From: Pseudomonas viciae | Lineage (GTDB): Bacteria; Pseudomonadota; Gammaproteobacteria; Pseudomonadales; Pseudomonadaceae | Length of the DNA stretch: 64,000 nt | Direction of reading: 5' to 3' | Assembly: GCF_004786035.1 (NCBI RefSeq) | Contig: NZ_CP035088.1 | Location: 3,260,001 to 3,324,000, forward strand | In this document: piece after piece, positions 44,373 through 53,160 of the stretch | How positions within the stretch are numbered: position 1 is the stretch's first letter | Layout of the letters: every line of letters begins with the position of its first letter | Made by a program: the position numbers and the translations under genes | Notes under the pieces: generated by a model | Seen by the model: only the letters and a program-made list of their open reading frames with translations | What the model was told of the DNA's origin: nothing | Databases searched by the model: none

Positions 44373-44483
44373 ATGGAGATCACCTTCGTGGTGGATATGC
44401 AGCAATTGTTGGACTCGACTTCCCCTGCCCCTTCCTATGGCGACACCTTAGGGTACGTCGCCGTCTTCCCTACGGCTGACTGA
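44373..44483 (+). CDS. 36-residue small ORF ahead of vgrG
   Basis: An ATG preceded by GAGG (five bases away) opens a 36-codon frame that starts MEITFVVDMQQLL and ends VFPTAD. It ends 30 bases before the VgrG start. It may be a leader peptide or the relic of a larger gene. No family was recognised. Confidence 0.35.
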   Translation: MEITFVVDMQQLLDSTSPAPSYGDTLGYVAVFPTAD

Positions 44484-44513
44484 CGCCCGAACACGAGCCA
44501 CAGGAAGTCGTTT

Positions 44514-46739
44514 ATGGCAATCACGCAAAACAACCGCTTGGTGCAGGTCGACAGTCCGCTCGGTGGCGATGTCCTGCTGCTACAGAACATGGACGGCAGC
44601 GAGGAGCTGGGGCGGTTATTCCACTACGAATTGGACCTCACCTCCGAAGACCGGGCGATCACGTTTGACCAGTTGCTGGGCAAGCCGATGGGCCTGACCC
44701 TGGAGCTGTATGACGGCGGCAAGCGTTATTTCCACGGCATTATCAGCAGCTGCCGGCAACTGACCGGCCATGGCCAGTTCGCGGGGTACCGCGTCAGTCT
44801 AAGGCCCTGGTTCTGGCTGCTCACGCGCACCTCCGACTGCCGGATTTTCCAGAACAAGACGGTGCCGGACATCATCAAGCAGGTGTTTCGCGACCTCGGC
44901 TTCTCTGATTTCGAAGACAGCCTCAGCGGCAGCTACCGTGAGTGGGAATATTGCGTGCAGTACCGCGAAACCAGCTTCGATTTTGTCAGCCGGTTGATGG
45001 AGCAGGAAGGCATCTATTACTACTTTCGCCATGAAAAGTCGCGGCACGTCCTGGTGCTGGCCGACGCCTATGGCGCTCACTCCACGGCGGCAGACTATGA
45101 GTCGGTGCCCTTCTATCCGCCCGATCGACAAATGCGCGAGCGCGATCATTTCTACGATTGGCAACTTGCGCGGGAAGTGCAGCCCGGTTCGCTGGCGCTG
45201 AACGACTATGACTTCCTGCGCCCCCGCGCCAGCCTTGAGGTGCGCTCCAGTGTGCCGCGCAACCACAGCAACGCCGACTACCCGCTCTATGACTACCCCG
45301 GTGAATACGTCCAGAGCAACGATGGCGATCACTACGCGCGTACCCGCATCGAAGCCATTCACAGCCAGTTCGAGCGTGTGCAGTTGCGCGGCCGCGCCCG
45401 CGGGCTGGGCTCCGGGCATTTGTTCAATCTGACTGGCTACGACCGTGCGGACCAGAACCGCGAATACCTGGTGGTGGTCGCGCGTTATCAGATTCGTCAG
45501 GAAGCCTATGAAAGCGGGCAGTTGGACCTGGCCGAACAATTCGTCAGCGAGTTGGACTGCATGGATGCCAACCAGACTTTCCGGCCCCTCCCCCTGACCC
45601 CCATGCCCATTGTCCGCGGGCCGCAGACCGCCGTAGTGGTGGGCCCCAGTGGCGAGGAAATCTGGACCGATCAATATGGTCGGGTCAAAGTGCATTTCCA
45701 CTGGGATCGCCATGACCAATCCAACGAAAACAGCTCCTGCTGGATTCGCGTGTCCCAAGCCTGGGCCGGGAAAAACTGGGGCTCGGTGCAGCTCCCGCGC
45801 ATTGGCCAGGAAGTGATCGTCAGCTTCCTCGAAGGCGACCCGGATCGGCCGATCATCACCGGCCGCGTCTACAACGCCGAACAGACCGTGCCCTACGCGC
45901 TGCCGGCCAATGCCACCCAGAGTGGGGTGAAAAGCCGTTCAAGCAAGGGCGGCTCACCGGCCAACTTCAATGAAATCCGCATGGAGGACAAAAAAGGCGC
46001 CGAGCAACTGTTTATCCACGCCGAGAAGAACCAGGACATCGAGGTCGAGAACGACGAGACCCACTGGGTCGGTCATGATCGCAGCAAGACCATCGACAAC
46101 GACGAAACCGTGCACGTCAAACACGACCGCACCGAAACCGTCGATAACAACGAAACCATCACCATCGGTGTGGATCGCAAGGAAAAGGTCGGCAACAACG
46201 AAACCATCTCCATTGGCGTGAACCGCACTGAGGATGTCGGCAGCAACGAGAAAATCACCATTGGTGCCAATCGCACCGAGCGCGTGGGCAGTAACGAGAC
46301 CATCACCATCGGTGCCGACCGCACGGAAAAAGTTGGTGCGAACGAAAAAATCAGCATCGCCAGCAACCGCACCGAGGACGTGGGTGGCAACGAGACCATC
46401 GGCATCAGCGGCAACCGCAACGAAACGGTCCAGGGCAACGAAGGCATCGAGATCAACGGCAACCAGAGCACCCAGATCGGCCAGAACGAATCCCGCGACG
46501 TTGCCCAGAACCGCAACACCGGCATCAAGCAGAATGACAGCCTGGACGTTGGCAAGCATTTTTCCCTGACCGCCGGCGACTCCATCAGCCTGACCACGGG
46601 CGCAGCCAGCATCACCATGAAGAAGGACGGTACCATCGTGATCAGCGGCAAGAACATCACCATCGACGGATCCGGCGCCATCAACATCAAGGCCAACAAA
46701 AACGTGGTCGTCAAAGGCCAGAAAATCCTGCAGAACTAG
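44514..46739 (+). CDS. vgrG: type VI secretion tip protein VgrG with long repetitive tail
   Basis: This 741-residue protein is the T6SS spike. It begins like the phage gp27/gp5-type VgrG (SPLGGDVLLLQNMDGSEELGRLFHYELDL; CVQYRETSFDFVSRLMEQEGIYYYF; GEEIWTDQYGRVKVHFHWDR; SCWIRVSQAWAGKNWG). After about residue 500 the protein has a run of 16-residue repeats, such as VGNNETISIGVNRTED and VGSNETITIGADRTEK, about nine copies between 46135 and 46565; these form the trimeric beta-helix needle. It carries downstream cargo through the PAAR-like protein in its operon. An AGGAAG ribosome site precedes the ATG. Confidence 0.93.
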   Translation: MAITQNNRLVQVDSPLGGDVLLLQNMDGSEELGRLFHYELDLTSEDRAITFDQLLGKPMGLTLELYDGGKRYFHGIISSCRQLTGHGQFAGYRVSLRPWFWLLTRTSDCRIFQNKTVPDIIKQVFRDLGFSDFEDSLSGSYREWEYCVQYRETSFDFVSRLMEQEGIYYYFRHEKSRHVLVLADAYGAHSTAADYESVPFYPPDRQMRERDHFYDWQLAREVQPGSLALNDYDFLRPRASLEVRSSVPRNHSNADYPLYDYPGEYVQSNDGDHYARTRIEAIHSQFERVQLRGRARGLGSGHLFNLTGYDRADQNREYLVVVARYQIRQEAYESGQLDLAEQFVSELDCMDANQTFRPLPLTPMPIVRGPQTAVVVGPSGEEIWTDQYGRVKVHFHWDRHDQSNENSSCWIRVSQAWAGKNWGSVQLPRIGQEVIVSFLEGDPDRPIITGRVYNAEQTVPYALPANATQSGVKSRSSKGGSPANFNEIRMEDKKGAEQLFIHAEKNQDIEVENDETHWVGHDRSKTIDNDETVHVKHDRTETVDNNETITIGVDRKEKVGNNETISIGVNRTEDVGSNEKITIGANRTERVGSNETITIGADRTEKVGANEKISIASNRTEDVGGNETIGISGNRNETVQGNEGIEINGNQSTQIGQNESRDVAQNRNTGIKQNDSLDVGKHFSLTAGDSISLTTGAASITMKKDGTIVISGKNITIDGSGAINIKANKNVVVKGQKILQN

Positions 46740-46755
46740 CCACGGAGTGGGCGCC

Positions 46756-47214
46756 ATGACCGTTGAATATCATTTCCCCGTTTCCTCTACCGCCACGCCC
46801 GCGCGCGTGGATGGCGTCGTGATTGGGGTGCTGCTGGATGTGCCCGGGGCAGATGCCCCGGTGGTGGCCTTCCCTGGCTGCCCCGGCGAAACGGGCCTCG
46901 CCGCGCGCACCACCACCCCGCTCGCCCGTGAAGACATTGGCGCCCAGGTCGCGCTGATGTTCGAGGCCGGAGACCTGACCCGGCCGCTGGTGATCGGTCG
47001 CATCCAGCGCCTGCCGCAAACCGCCACGCCAGCCGTCGCCCACCTGGACGGCGAGCGCTTGGAGTTCACGGCAGAGCGGGAAATCGTCCTGCGCTGCGGT
47101 AAGGCGAGCATTACCCTCACGCGTGAGGGCAAGGTGCTGATCCGTGGGACCTATCTTTCGAACCGGTCATCCGGCGTGAACCGCATCAAGGGCGGTTCGG
47201 TGCAGATCAACTAG
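46756..47214 (+). CDS. DUF6484-type protein of T6SS operon
   Basis: This 152-residue protein is encoded right after vgrG. Its N-terminal part is DGVVIGVLLDVPGADAPVVAFPG, the middle DIGAQVALMFEAGDLTRPLVIGRIQ, and the C-terminal part is a strand-rich CGKASITLTREGKVLIRGTYLSNRSSG; this is the DUF6484 pattern seen in VgrG-linked operons. It may be an adaptor or part of the effector-loading complex. The start at 46756 has a GGAG ribosome site; a GTG nine bases upstream is unlikely. Confidence 0.75.
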   Translation: MTVEYHFPVSSTATPARVDGVVIGVLLDVPGADAPVVAFPGCPGETGLAARTTTPLAREDIGAQVALMFEAGDLTRPLVIGRIQRLPQTATPAVAHLDGERLEFTAEREIVLRCGKASITLTREGKVLIRGTYLSNRSSGVNRIKGGSVQIN

Positions 47215-47229
47215 ACAGGTAGTCGACTC

Positions 47230-48345
47230 ATGGAGCTGCTCAACGCCAGCAAACTGTTTGCGGCCTACACCCAGGGCCTGGAGCCCGATGGTCGCGAATC
47301 CCTGGTGATCGTGGCCAAAGGCACGTTTGATTTACCGCTGGACGGCCGTGCGGCAACCCTCGCCGATACCCAGCAACCGCTGCTGATGGCTGACACCTTT
47401 CTCGGCGAGCCGGGCCTCAGCGCCCCGCTGCAGGAAATGGACTTCGCCCCGGTCAAGCCATTCTGCGATGTACTGGTACGCGGCAAGGCCTATGCCCCAG
47501 GTGGGCGGCCCGTGACGCAGCTGGCCGCGGGCATTCGTGTCGGTCAGATGAGCAAAGCCTTTTCCGTCCTCGGCCCCCGACAATGGCAACCCGGGCTATT
47601 GGGGGTTTCTCCCGGTTTACCGCAACCCTTTACCGAACAGGACATCTCCTATGCCCAGGCTTACGGAGGTTCCCATCCCATGGCCAAGAATCCGGATATG
47701 CGTCATTGCTACCCGGACAATCCAAGCGGCTGCGGTTGGTTCCCAGGCAACATCGACAGTGCTGAAATCGCTTACAAGCCAATGCCGAATACGGAAGAAC
47801 TGGGCAAGCCGATCGATAGCCCCTCCGGCGACTTCCGCCCCATGGCTCTCGGCCCCCTTGGGCGTAGCTGGCCGCAACGCGCCCGTTTCGCCGGTACTTA
47901 CGACGATGCCTGGTTGGCCGACTGCTTTCCGTTCCTGCCGCAGGATTTCGACAACCGCTACTTTCAGGCTGCCCCTGACGATCAGCAGATCCCTTACCTG
48001 CGTGGCGGCGAGGATGTGCTGCTGCTCAACCTCACGCCACGGGAGCACGCGAGCTTTCGCATCCCCACAATGGACGTGCCAGTGACCTTCTTTCTGAAAA
48101 AAGGCGGTCATGAAACTGTGCAGGCGGTGATCGACACCCTGCTGATCGACACAGACGCGCGCCAGGTGCAGCTGACCTGGCGTGTCTCCCGTGCGCTACG
48201 ACGCAATATGTTCGAGATCGCTCAGGTGCTGGTCGGCACTATGTCCACGGGCTGGTGGCGCGCCCGCAAACTGGGCAAGGATTACTACCCGTCGCTCTCC
48301 TCCCTGGTAAAAGCCAGACGCGCCCCCGAGGAGACGGACGGATGA
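47230..48345 (+). CDS. DUF2169 domain T6SS adaptor protein
   Basis: This 371-residue protein has the DUF2169 pattern (LVIVAKGTFDLPLDG; CDVLVRGKAYAPGGRPV; FTEQDISYAQAYGGSH; RHCYPDNPSGCGW). DUF2169 proteins bind PAAR-type toxins and help load them on VgrG. It fits between the VgrG-associated DUF6484 gene and the KS-like and PAAR-like genes downstream. The stop overlaps the next start by 4 bases (ATGA). Confidence 0.85.
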   Translation: MELLNASKLFAAYTQGLEPDGRESLVIVAKGTFDLPLDGRAATLADTQQPLLMADTFLGEPGLSAPLQEMDFAPVKPFCDVLVRGKAYAPGGRPVTQLAAGIRVGQMSKAFSVLGPRQWQPGLLGVSPGLPQPFTEQDISYAQAYGGSHPMAKNPDMRHCYPDNPSGCGWFPGNIDSAEIAYKPMPNTEELGKPIDSPSGDFRPMALGPLGRSWPQRARFAGTYDDAWLADCFPFLPQDFDNRYFQAAPDDQQIPYLRGGEDVLLLNLTPREHASFRIPTMDVPVTFFLKKGGHETVQAVIDTLLIDTDARQVQLTWRVSRALRRNMFEIAQVLVGTMSTGWWRARKLGKDYYPSLSSLVKARRAPEETDG

Positions 48346-49379
48346 CCGCACTTTGCATCATCGGCTCCGGCATGGTCAGCGCCGTTGGCCTCAGCGCCCC
48401 CGCGAGCTGCGCGGCGATCCGCTGCGCCATCGACAATTTCCAGGAAACCCGTTTCATCGACCAAGGTGGCGAATGGCTGATGGCCGCTAGCGTACCTCTG
48501 GAGCAGCCCTGGCGCGGCCGCACCAAGCTGATCAAGATGGCCTCTCGCGCCATCGCCGAAGCGTTACAGAGCACCCCCGGGGTCGACCCGGAAAAAACCC
48601 CGCTACTGCTGGGTGTGGCCGAAGCCGAGCGTCCCGGCCGTCTGGATGGCCTCGATAAAAGACTGTTGCAGGACATCGAAGCTGAACTGGGCCTGCGCTT
48701 TCATCCGGAATCCAACATCATCGCCCGCGGCCGAGTCAGTGTCGCCGTGGCCCTGCTTAACGCACGAACGCTGATCTACCAGGGCGGCCATCGCTACGTG
48801 CTGGTCGCCGGCGTCGACTCCTTCCTGTGCGGACCCACCCTGGCCGCCTTCGAAGAACGCGAGCGTCTGCTTACCAGCGAGAACTCCAACGGCTTTATTC
48901 CCGGCGAAGGTGCTGCGGCCGTGGTACTGGCCGCCCCGGTTGCCAGCGCAACGCCGCAACTGGCCTGCATCGGCCTGGGGTTCGGCATGGAGAAGGCCAC
49001 CGTGGAGGCCGAAGACATTCCCCTGCGCGCCGAAGGCCTGACTCAAGCTGTACGCGCAGCCCTGAGCGAAGCCGGCTGTGGGTTGGAGCAGATGGATTAT
49101 CGGCTCACCGACATCTCCGGCGAGCAGTACTACTTCAAGGAAGCCTCCCTGGCCCTCAGCCGAACCCTGCGCGTGCGCAAGGAGTTCTTCCATCTCTGGC
49201 ACCCGGCCGACTGCATTGGCGAAGTCGGCGCCGCCATCGGCCCGGCCATGCTCGCCGTGGCCCTGGCTGCCAGTCGCAAGGGCTATGGCGAAGGACCGAA
49301 TATCTTCTGCCACCTCGGCAACGACGCTGGCGAACGCGCCGCCGTGATGCTCAGTTACCAGACTGTGAGGGCTGCGTAA
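48342..49379 (+). CDS. 3-oxoacyl-ACP-synthase-like protein lacking its catalytic cysteine (T6SS operon)
   Basis: This 345-residue protein has the thiolase-type fold of beta-ketoacyl synthases. It opens CIIGSGMVSAVG, and later has the paired segments VLVAGVDS, GFIPGEGAAAVVL, HPADCIGEVGAAIGPAML and HLGNDAGERAAVML. The position of the active cysteine is occupied by non-cysteine residues in ARGRVSVAVALLNA, so it is probably not catalytic. KS-like proteins of this kind are found beside DUF2169 and PAAR-like genes in T6SS operons, probably as adaptor or scaffold. The start at 48342 overlaps the upstream gene by 4 bases. Confidence 0.72.
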   Translation: MTALCIIGSGMVSAVGLSAPASCAAIRCAIDNFQETRFIDQGGEWLMAASVPLEQPWRGRTKLIKMASRAIAEALQSTPGVDPEKTPLLLGVAEAERPGRLDGLDKRLLQDIEAELGLRFHPESNIIARGRVSVAVALLNARTLIYQGGHRYVLVAGVDSFLCGPTLAAFEERERLLTSENSNGFIPGEGAAAVVLAAPVASATPQLACIGLGFGMEKATVEAEDIPLRAEGLTQAVRAALSEAGCGLEQMDYRLTDISGEQYYFKEASLALSRTLRVRKEFFHLWHPADCIGEVGAAIGPAMLAVALAASRKGYGEGPNIFCHLGNDAGERAAVMLSYQTVRAA

Positions 49380-50458
49380 TGGCCAACGAAGTCTTTGCCA
49401 ACAGTATGGAGATCTCCTGCAAAGCAGCGGATGGCAAGTCCATTGCTGCGTTCCCGGATGTCTGTTTCACTCCACCCCAGGCCCCGCCCACCCCTCTGGG
49501 GGTGCCGATTCCCTACCCCAATACCGGCATGGCGAAGGACACCATCAATGGATCCCGGACGGTAAAAATCAGTGGCAAGGAGGTCATGCTCAAGAACAAG
49601 AGCTACTTCAAGACCAGCACAGGGGATGAAGCCGGAAACGCACCGAAGAAAGGGATAGTTACCAGCAAGATTAAGGGAAAGGTGTACTTCACTGCATGGT
49701 CGATGGATGTGAAGTTCGAGGGAGAAAATGTAGTCAGGAACATGGACCTGACGACCCATAACCATGCGTCGCAGCCGGGTAATAGTCCAACTTGGCCCTA
49801 TCTTGACACGGTGGCGGCGGCCAACAGCTCCCATCCCTGTCACAACGTAGTAAAGGGATTGAAAGATAACGATTGCCAGCGCCATGTCGATGCAAACACC
49901 TACTCGACAGGTGCGGTCAATCGGGCCGGCGCATCAGCGGCCTTGTGCGGCGATCCAAAATGCAAAAAGGCAGTGGAGTGCGTGCTTACACCCTATGCAC
50001 CCTCGAACTGCTGTGACGGGAAAACACCCCACCATGTAGTGCCTAAATCACAATTCAAGGAGAGGGGAAAAGGTGGTCAGGCGCTCCTGCTCGATGCGCA
50101 AGGCGCCAATAAGTACGACCCCGACAAGGCACCGTGCATTTGTGAAGATGGCCATAGTCACTCCACCGGGACCCACGGTGACATTCATGAAGAGACGAAC
50201 CTCCTCACGGTGAATCATCCGGCCGTTGCGCCGCATGTCACCGGCAAGACCATTGATCCAAATGCTCGCTGGAGTGTTGCCGAAGCCGAAGCGGTCGGAG
50301 CGCAGGCCGCCCAAAAAGGTGGCAGTAAGTGCGATAAGGCCTGCACGCAAAGCCAAGTGCGAGCAGGTCATCAACAGATGAATATTGGTCCGACGGACCA
50401 AATCCGTCCATCAACGGCCGGACGCGTTCCAGAACCCTCGGATACGACGACCCTATGA
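49379..50458 (+). CDS. PAAR-like (DUF4150) protein with C-terminal Tox-GHH2 nuclease domain, T6SS effector
   Basis: This 359-residue protein starts in the last base of the upstream stop (TAATG). Its N-terminal ~130 residues are the DUF4150 PAAR-like domain (EISCKAADGKSIAAFPDVCFTP; IPYPNT), which caps the VgrG spike. The C-terminal part has the toxin motif HHVVPKSQF, then several cysteines (CICEDG), then GTHGDIHEETN, as in the GHH2/HNH nuclease superfamily; P. aeruginosa Tse7 has the same PAAR-GHH2 plan and is a DNase. It is probably injected into competitors to cut DNA. The next gene is likely its immunity protein. Confidence 0.78.
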   Translation: MANEVFANSMEISCKAADGKSIAAFPDVCFTPPQAPPTPLGVPIPYPNTGMAKDTINGSRTVKISGKEVMLKNKSYFKTSTGDEAGNAPKKGIVTSKIKGKVYFTAWSMDVKFEGENVVRNMDLTTHNHASQPGNSPTWPYLDTVAAANSSHPCHNVVKGLKDNDCQRHVDANTYSTGAVNRAGASAALCGDPKCKKAVECVLTPYAPSNCCDGKTPHHVVPKSQFKERGKGGQALLLDAQGANKYDPDKAPCICEDGHSHSTGTHGDIHEETNLLTVNHPAVAPHVTGKTIDPNARWSVAEAEAVGAQAAQKGGSKCDKACTQSQVRAGHQQMNIGPTDQIRPSTAGRVPEPSDTTTL

Positions 50459-50482
50459 CATCTATTTTCAAGGAGACTCCAC

Positions 50483-51379
50483 ATGCCTGATACACCGTTG
50501 AAAGGCCTCATCATGCGCACTGCGGTAGTACGCCTACCGGGCCTTGGTTATATCTATGCCGCCGACCCTAAAAAAGAAGCCGATGAGATTCCACACGCCA
50601 TCACGTTCAAATACAAGGACGGCACTTTTATCAGAGGCGAGGCCAACTATGATGCCCATTCGTTAGCCGTTGTTTCTCAGCCTGAACTCGGACTCATTGC
50701 CATCTCTGGCGCCGGTTATTACTCAGCCATCATGGCAAGCGGTACCACTACTGGTGACATATTCGACGACAGCACACCTGCTCCTCAAGCGCCAAGAACG
50801 GGCGGTATTCGCGGCGTGGCGGCGATCAACGGACAAGCCTTTGCGGTCGGCCTAAGAGGTATGGTGTACCGCTTTGACGGTCCCAAACGCTGGATACGGA
50901 TCGATGATGGCTTACCGGAAAACTTCAACGCGCAGGCGATTCATGGTTTCTCAAATACAGAAATCTATGCAGTTGGCCGGGATGGCGCGATATGGCTATT
51001 CGATGGTCATCATTGGCACCCTTGCGAATCGCCAACATCGGTGACTCTCACATCGGTCAAGTGCGCACCTGATGGAACGGTATACATAGCGGGCCATCGC
51101 GGTGTGCTGTTGCAAGGGCGCAAGGATATGTGGAGCGTCATCGATCAAACGGTAGTCTCCGATAATATCTGGGATTTGGAATGGTTTATCGATGCTCTTT
51201 ACATCTCTACCCTGTCCAATGTCTATCGGTTGAAACAATTGCAATTGGAGCCTGTGAACTTCGGTGATGATCCTCCAGCGTCCTGTTACCAGTTGAGCGC
51301 CGGCGATGGCGTCATGTGGTCGAATGGTGAGTTCGATCTTATGTCTTTCGATGGAATTGCATGGACGAGGATCGTTTGA
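50483..51379 (+). CDS. putative immunity protein with beta-propeller-like repeats
   Basis: An AAGGAG ribosome site supports this start. The 298-residue protein has several repeats with a strand-turn pattern such as EIYAVGRDGAIWLFDGHHW, TVYIAGHRGVLLQG and AFAVGLRGMVYRFDG, which suggest a small beta-propeller. It follows the GHH2-type effector by 24 bases and precedes the TIGR02270 gene, the classical place for an immunity gene. It lacks a signal peptide, fitting protection against a cytoplasmic DNase. The assignment rests on position; sequence evidence is only structural. Confidence 0.55.
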   Translation: MPDTPLKGLIMRTAVVRLPGLGYIYAADPKKEADEIPHAITFKYKDGTFIRGEANYDAHSLAVVSQPELGLIAISGAGYYSAIMASGTTTGDIFDDSTPAPQAPRTGGIRGVAAINGQAFAVGLRGMVYRFDGPKRWIRIDDGLPENFNAQAIHGFSNTEIYAVGRDGAIWLFDGHHWHPCESPTSVTLTSVKCAPDGTVYIAGHRGVLLQGRKDMWSVIDQTVVSDNIWDLEWFIDALYISTLSNVYRLKQLQLEPVNFGDDPPASCYQLSAGDGVMWSNGEFDLMSFDGIAWTRIV

Positions 51380-51425
51380 GCAATTGTCTGGCGTTGAGCG
51401 ATGGGCCTTCCCCGATAGGCTCCTT

Positions 51426-52706
51426 ATGATGTCGTCGATTGTGATTGATCAACACGCCGAAGAGGTAGCCTTCCTCGCGATCTTGCGCGACTACGCCGTT
51501 CGGGCACCCCACTACGACCTCGTCCACCTGGCCACCCTGGACAATCGCATCGAAGCCCATCTGGATGGCCTACACATCGCTGGTTTGCCCGGACTGGAGG
51601 TGCTGCTGCAACAACTGACTCCCACCGCGCAGGGGGAGGTATTTGCCGCTACGGTGCTGGCGTTCGAAACCGGCCATGTCGTAGCCATGGCCACCCTGGC
51701 TGGACATATGCGCGCCCACGTAGACAGCGAGCGCTATATGGCTGCGGCCCTGGGTTGGCTGGAGTGGCTGCGGGTCGAACCCTGGCTCGACCGCCTGCTC
51801 GCCTCCCCCGAGCCCCTGTTCCGCCGTCTCGGCCTCGCGGCCTGCGGCATGCATCGCCACGACCCAGGCCCCGCCCTGCTGGCCGGACTTTCCGATGCCG
51901 ACCCCAGCGTGCTGGCGCGTGCCGCACGCACGGCTGGCGAACTGCGCCGGCGTGACCTGCTGCCGGCGATTCGTGCCCACCGCCAGCATGAGGACGCCGC
52001 TACGCGCTTCTGGGCCAACTGGGCCACCACCCAAATGGGCGATCAGCAGGCCTTGGAGCCTCTGCGCTCATTCGCCGAGCAGCCGGGCGAGTTCCAGTAT
52101 CGCGCGCTCTGTGTATTGCTGGCCTGGCAGGAGCGCGAGCCCAGCATCGCCTGGATACGCCAGTGGGTACAGGATCCCCGGGATCGGCGCATCGGCATCC
52201 AGGCCCTTGGGCTGCTGGGCGATCCGGTCTGCGTGCCCTGGTTGATCCAACAGATGAGCGACCTGCCCTTTGCCCGGGTCGCCGGCGAAGCCTTCAGCCT
52301 GATCACTGGCGCTGACCTGGCGTTGCTTGATCTGGAACTGCAGGCCCTGCCGGATTTCGATGCGGGCCCGAACGACAACCCTGAAGATCCCAATGTCGCG
52401 ATGGACCCCGATGAGAACCTGCCCTGGCCCGACCCGCAGGCAATCGAAAAATGGTGGCAAGCCAACGGCGGACAATTCCAGGTGGGTACGCGTTATATGC
52501 TGGGTTTGGCCCATAGCGAACACAGTTTTCAGCAAGCCCTTGTCCACGGCCAGCAACGCCAGCGCATCGCCGCCGCCTGCGGCCTCGCCCGCTATCGGCC
52601 AAACGAAGTGCTGTTTCCCACTAGCGCGCCGGCCTGGCGGCAAAAGAGGTGGTTGGCAGCGGTCAACGCCACATCGAACACCAACGGCACGAAACCACCG
52701 AGCTAA
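51426..52706 (+). CDS. TIGR02270-family protein of T6SS operon
   Basis: This 426-residue protein consists mostly of HEAT-like helical repeats with alanine, leucine and arginine (for example LDRLLASPEPLFRRLGLAACGMHRHDPGPALLAGLSDADPSVLARAA), a tryptophan-proline-rich linker (NLPWPDPQAIEKWW), and a final helical part. It matches TIGR02270, a family seen in T6SS VgrG operons, whose function is unknown; a chaperone or adaptor for the spike cargo is the usual guess. The chosen start (51426) has a weak AGG ribosome site; a frame to 51306 exists but has no ribosome site. Confidence 0.75.
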   Translation: MMSSIVIDQHAEEVAFLAILRDYAVRAPHYDLVHLATLDNRIEAHLDGLHIAGLPGLEVLLQQLTPTAQGEVFAATVLAFETGHVVAMATLAGHMRAHVDSERYMAAALGWLEWLRVEPWLDRLLASPEPLFRRLGLAACGMHRHDPGPALLAGLSDADPSVLARAARTAGELRRRDLLPAIRAHRQHEDAATRFWANWATTQMGDQQALEPLRSFAEQPGEFQYRALCVLLAWQEREPSIAWIRQWVQDPRDRRIGIQALGLLGDPVCVPWLIQQMSDLPFARVAGEAFSLITGADLALLDLELQALPDFDAGPNDNPEDPNVAMDPDENLPWPDPQAIEKWWQANGGQFQVGTRYMLGLAHSEHSFQQALVHGQQRQRIAAACGLARYRPNEVLFPTSAPAWRQKRWLAAVNATSNTNGTKPPS

Positions 52707-52730
52707 TCCTGTACCGGCGGGCATTTTTTT
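52695..52730 (+). terminator. possible terminator after the T6SS operon
   Basis: CCACCG (52695-52700) pairs imperfectly with CGGCGG (52715-52720) and is followed by GCATTTTTTT. It overlaps the end of the TIGR02270 gene. Confidence 0.4.
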
Positions 52731-53160
52731 GGTCCCGCTCGGCTGCGACTCCGGGGTTTTGTGGCCTGAGGCGCGGCAGGATAGCAACGATTTTTGGTGG
52801 AGAAGCCTACAAAATGTAGGACATATGCCAAATAATTGTCCTACGTCTCAGTCGCTAGAACAGCGATATTCCAGGGAATGCGCGCGTCTTCCAGGCCTTT
52901 TAGTCCGTGGGTTTTGGGCCTTGACCGATGCTCGCATCGGACATCACATCTCTCTTCGTCTACCGTTTTTCAACGGTTGACCGCTCAGTCATAGCGTCCT
53001 AGCCTAAGCGCGCGGCAAAAATGGGAGCAGTCATAGGACGTCACATCAACGAACAGTCCTTCCTGACGCTCCTGTGGCAAGGAAATGTGCCGCGAGCGAC
53101 TGCCGGCTCCAGTCTCATGGAACCAGCTTTGCACCAGCCCTCACATTACATGGACGTGCC
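52707..53160. other. 454-base upstream region of the NRPS gene
   Basis: Contains the terminator-like hairpin at its left edge and the inverted repeats at 52806-52844. No ORF was accepted. A hairpin CCGTTTTTCAACGG lies at about 52963-52976. Confidence 0.5.
52806..52844. promoter_or_regulatory. overlapping inverted repeats upstream of NRPS genes
   Basis: CCTACA/TGTAGG (52806-52811 and 52815-52820) and GTAGGACA/TGTCCTAC (52816-52823 and 52837-52844) share the central TGTAGG, so the two hairpins cannot form together. This could be an operator with three half-sites or an alternative RNA structure controlling the NRPS genes. Confidence 0.4.

Larger units (their letters stand above)
44211..44513. 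other. AT-rich region upstream of the VgrG operon
   Basis: About 300 bases with a very AT-rich stretch at 44255-44305 that probably carries the promoter of the type VI operon, a TTGA-N6-TCAA dyad at 44325-44338, and the small ORF at 44373-44483. Confidence 0.5.

Noticed and set aside
46060..46580. Regular repeats resembling a CRISPR or tandem-repeat array
   Set aside because: The repeats are in frame and encode the VgrG needle.
45954..46757. Minus-strand frame across the VgrG repeats
   Set aside because: It mirrors the 48-base repeat of the needle region and has no ribosome site.
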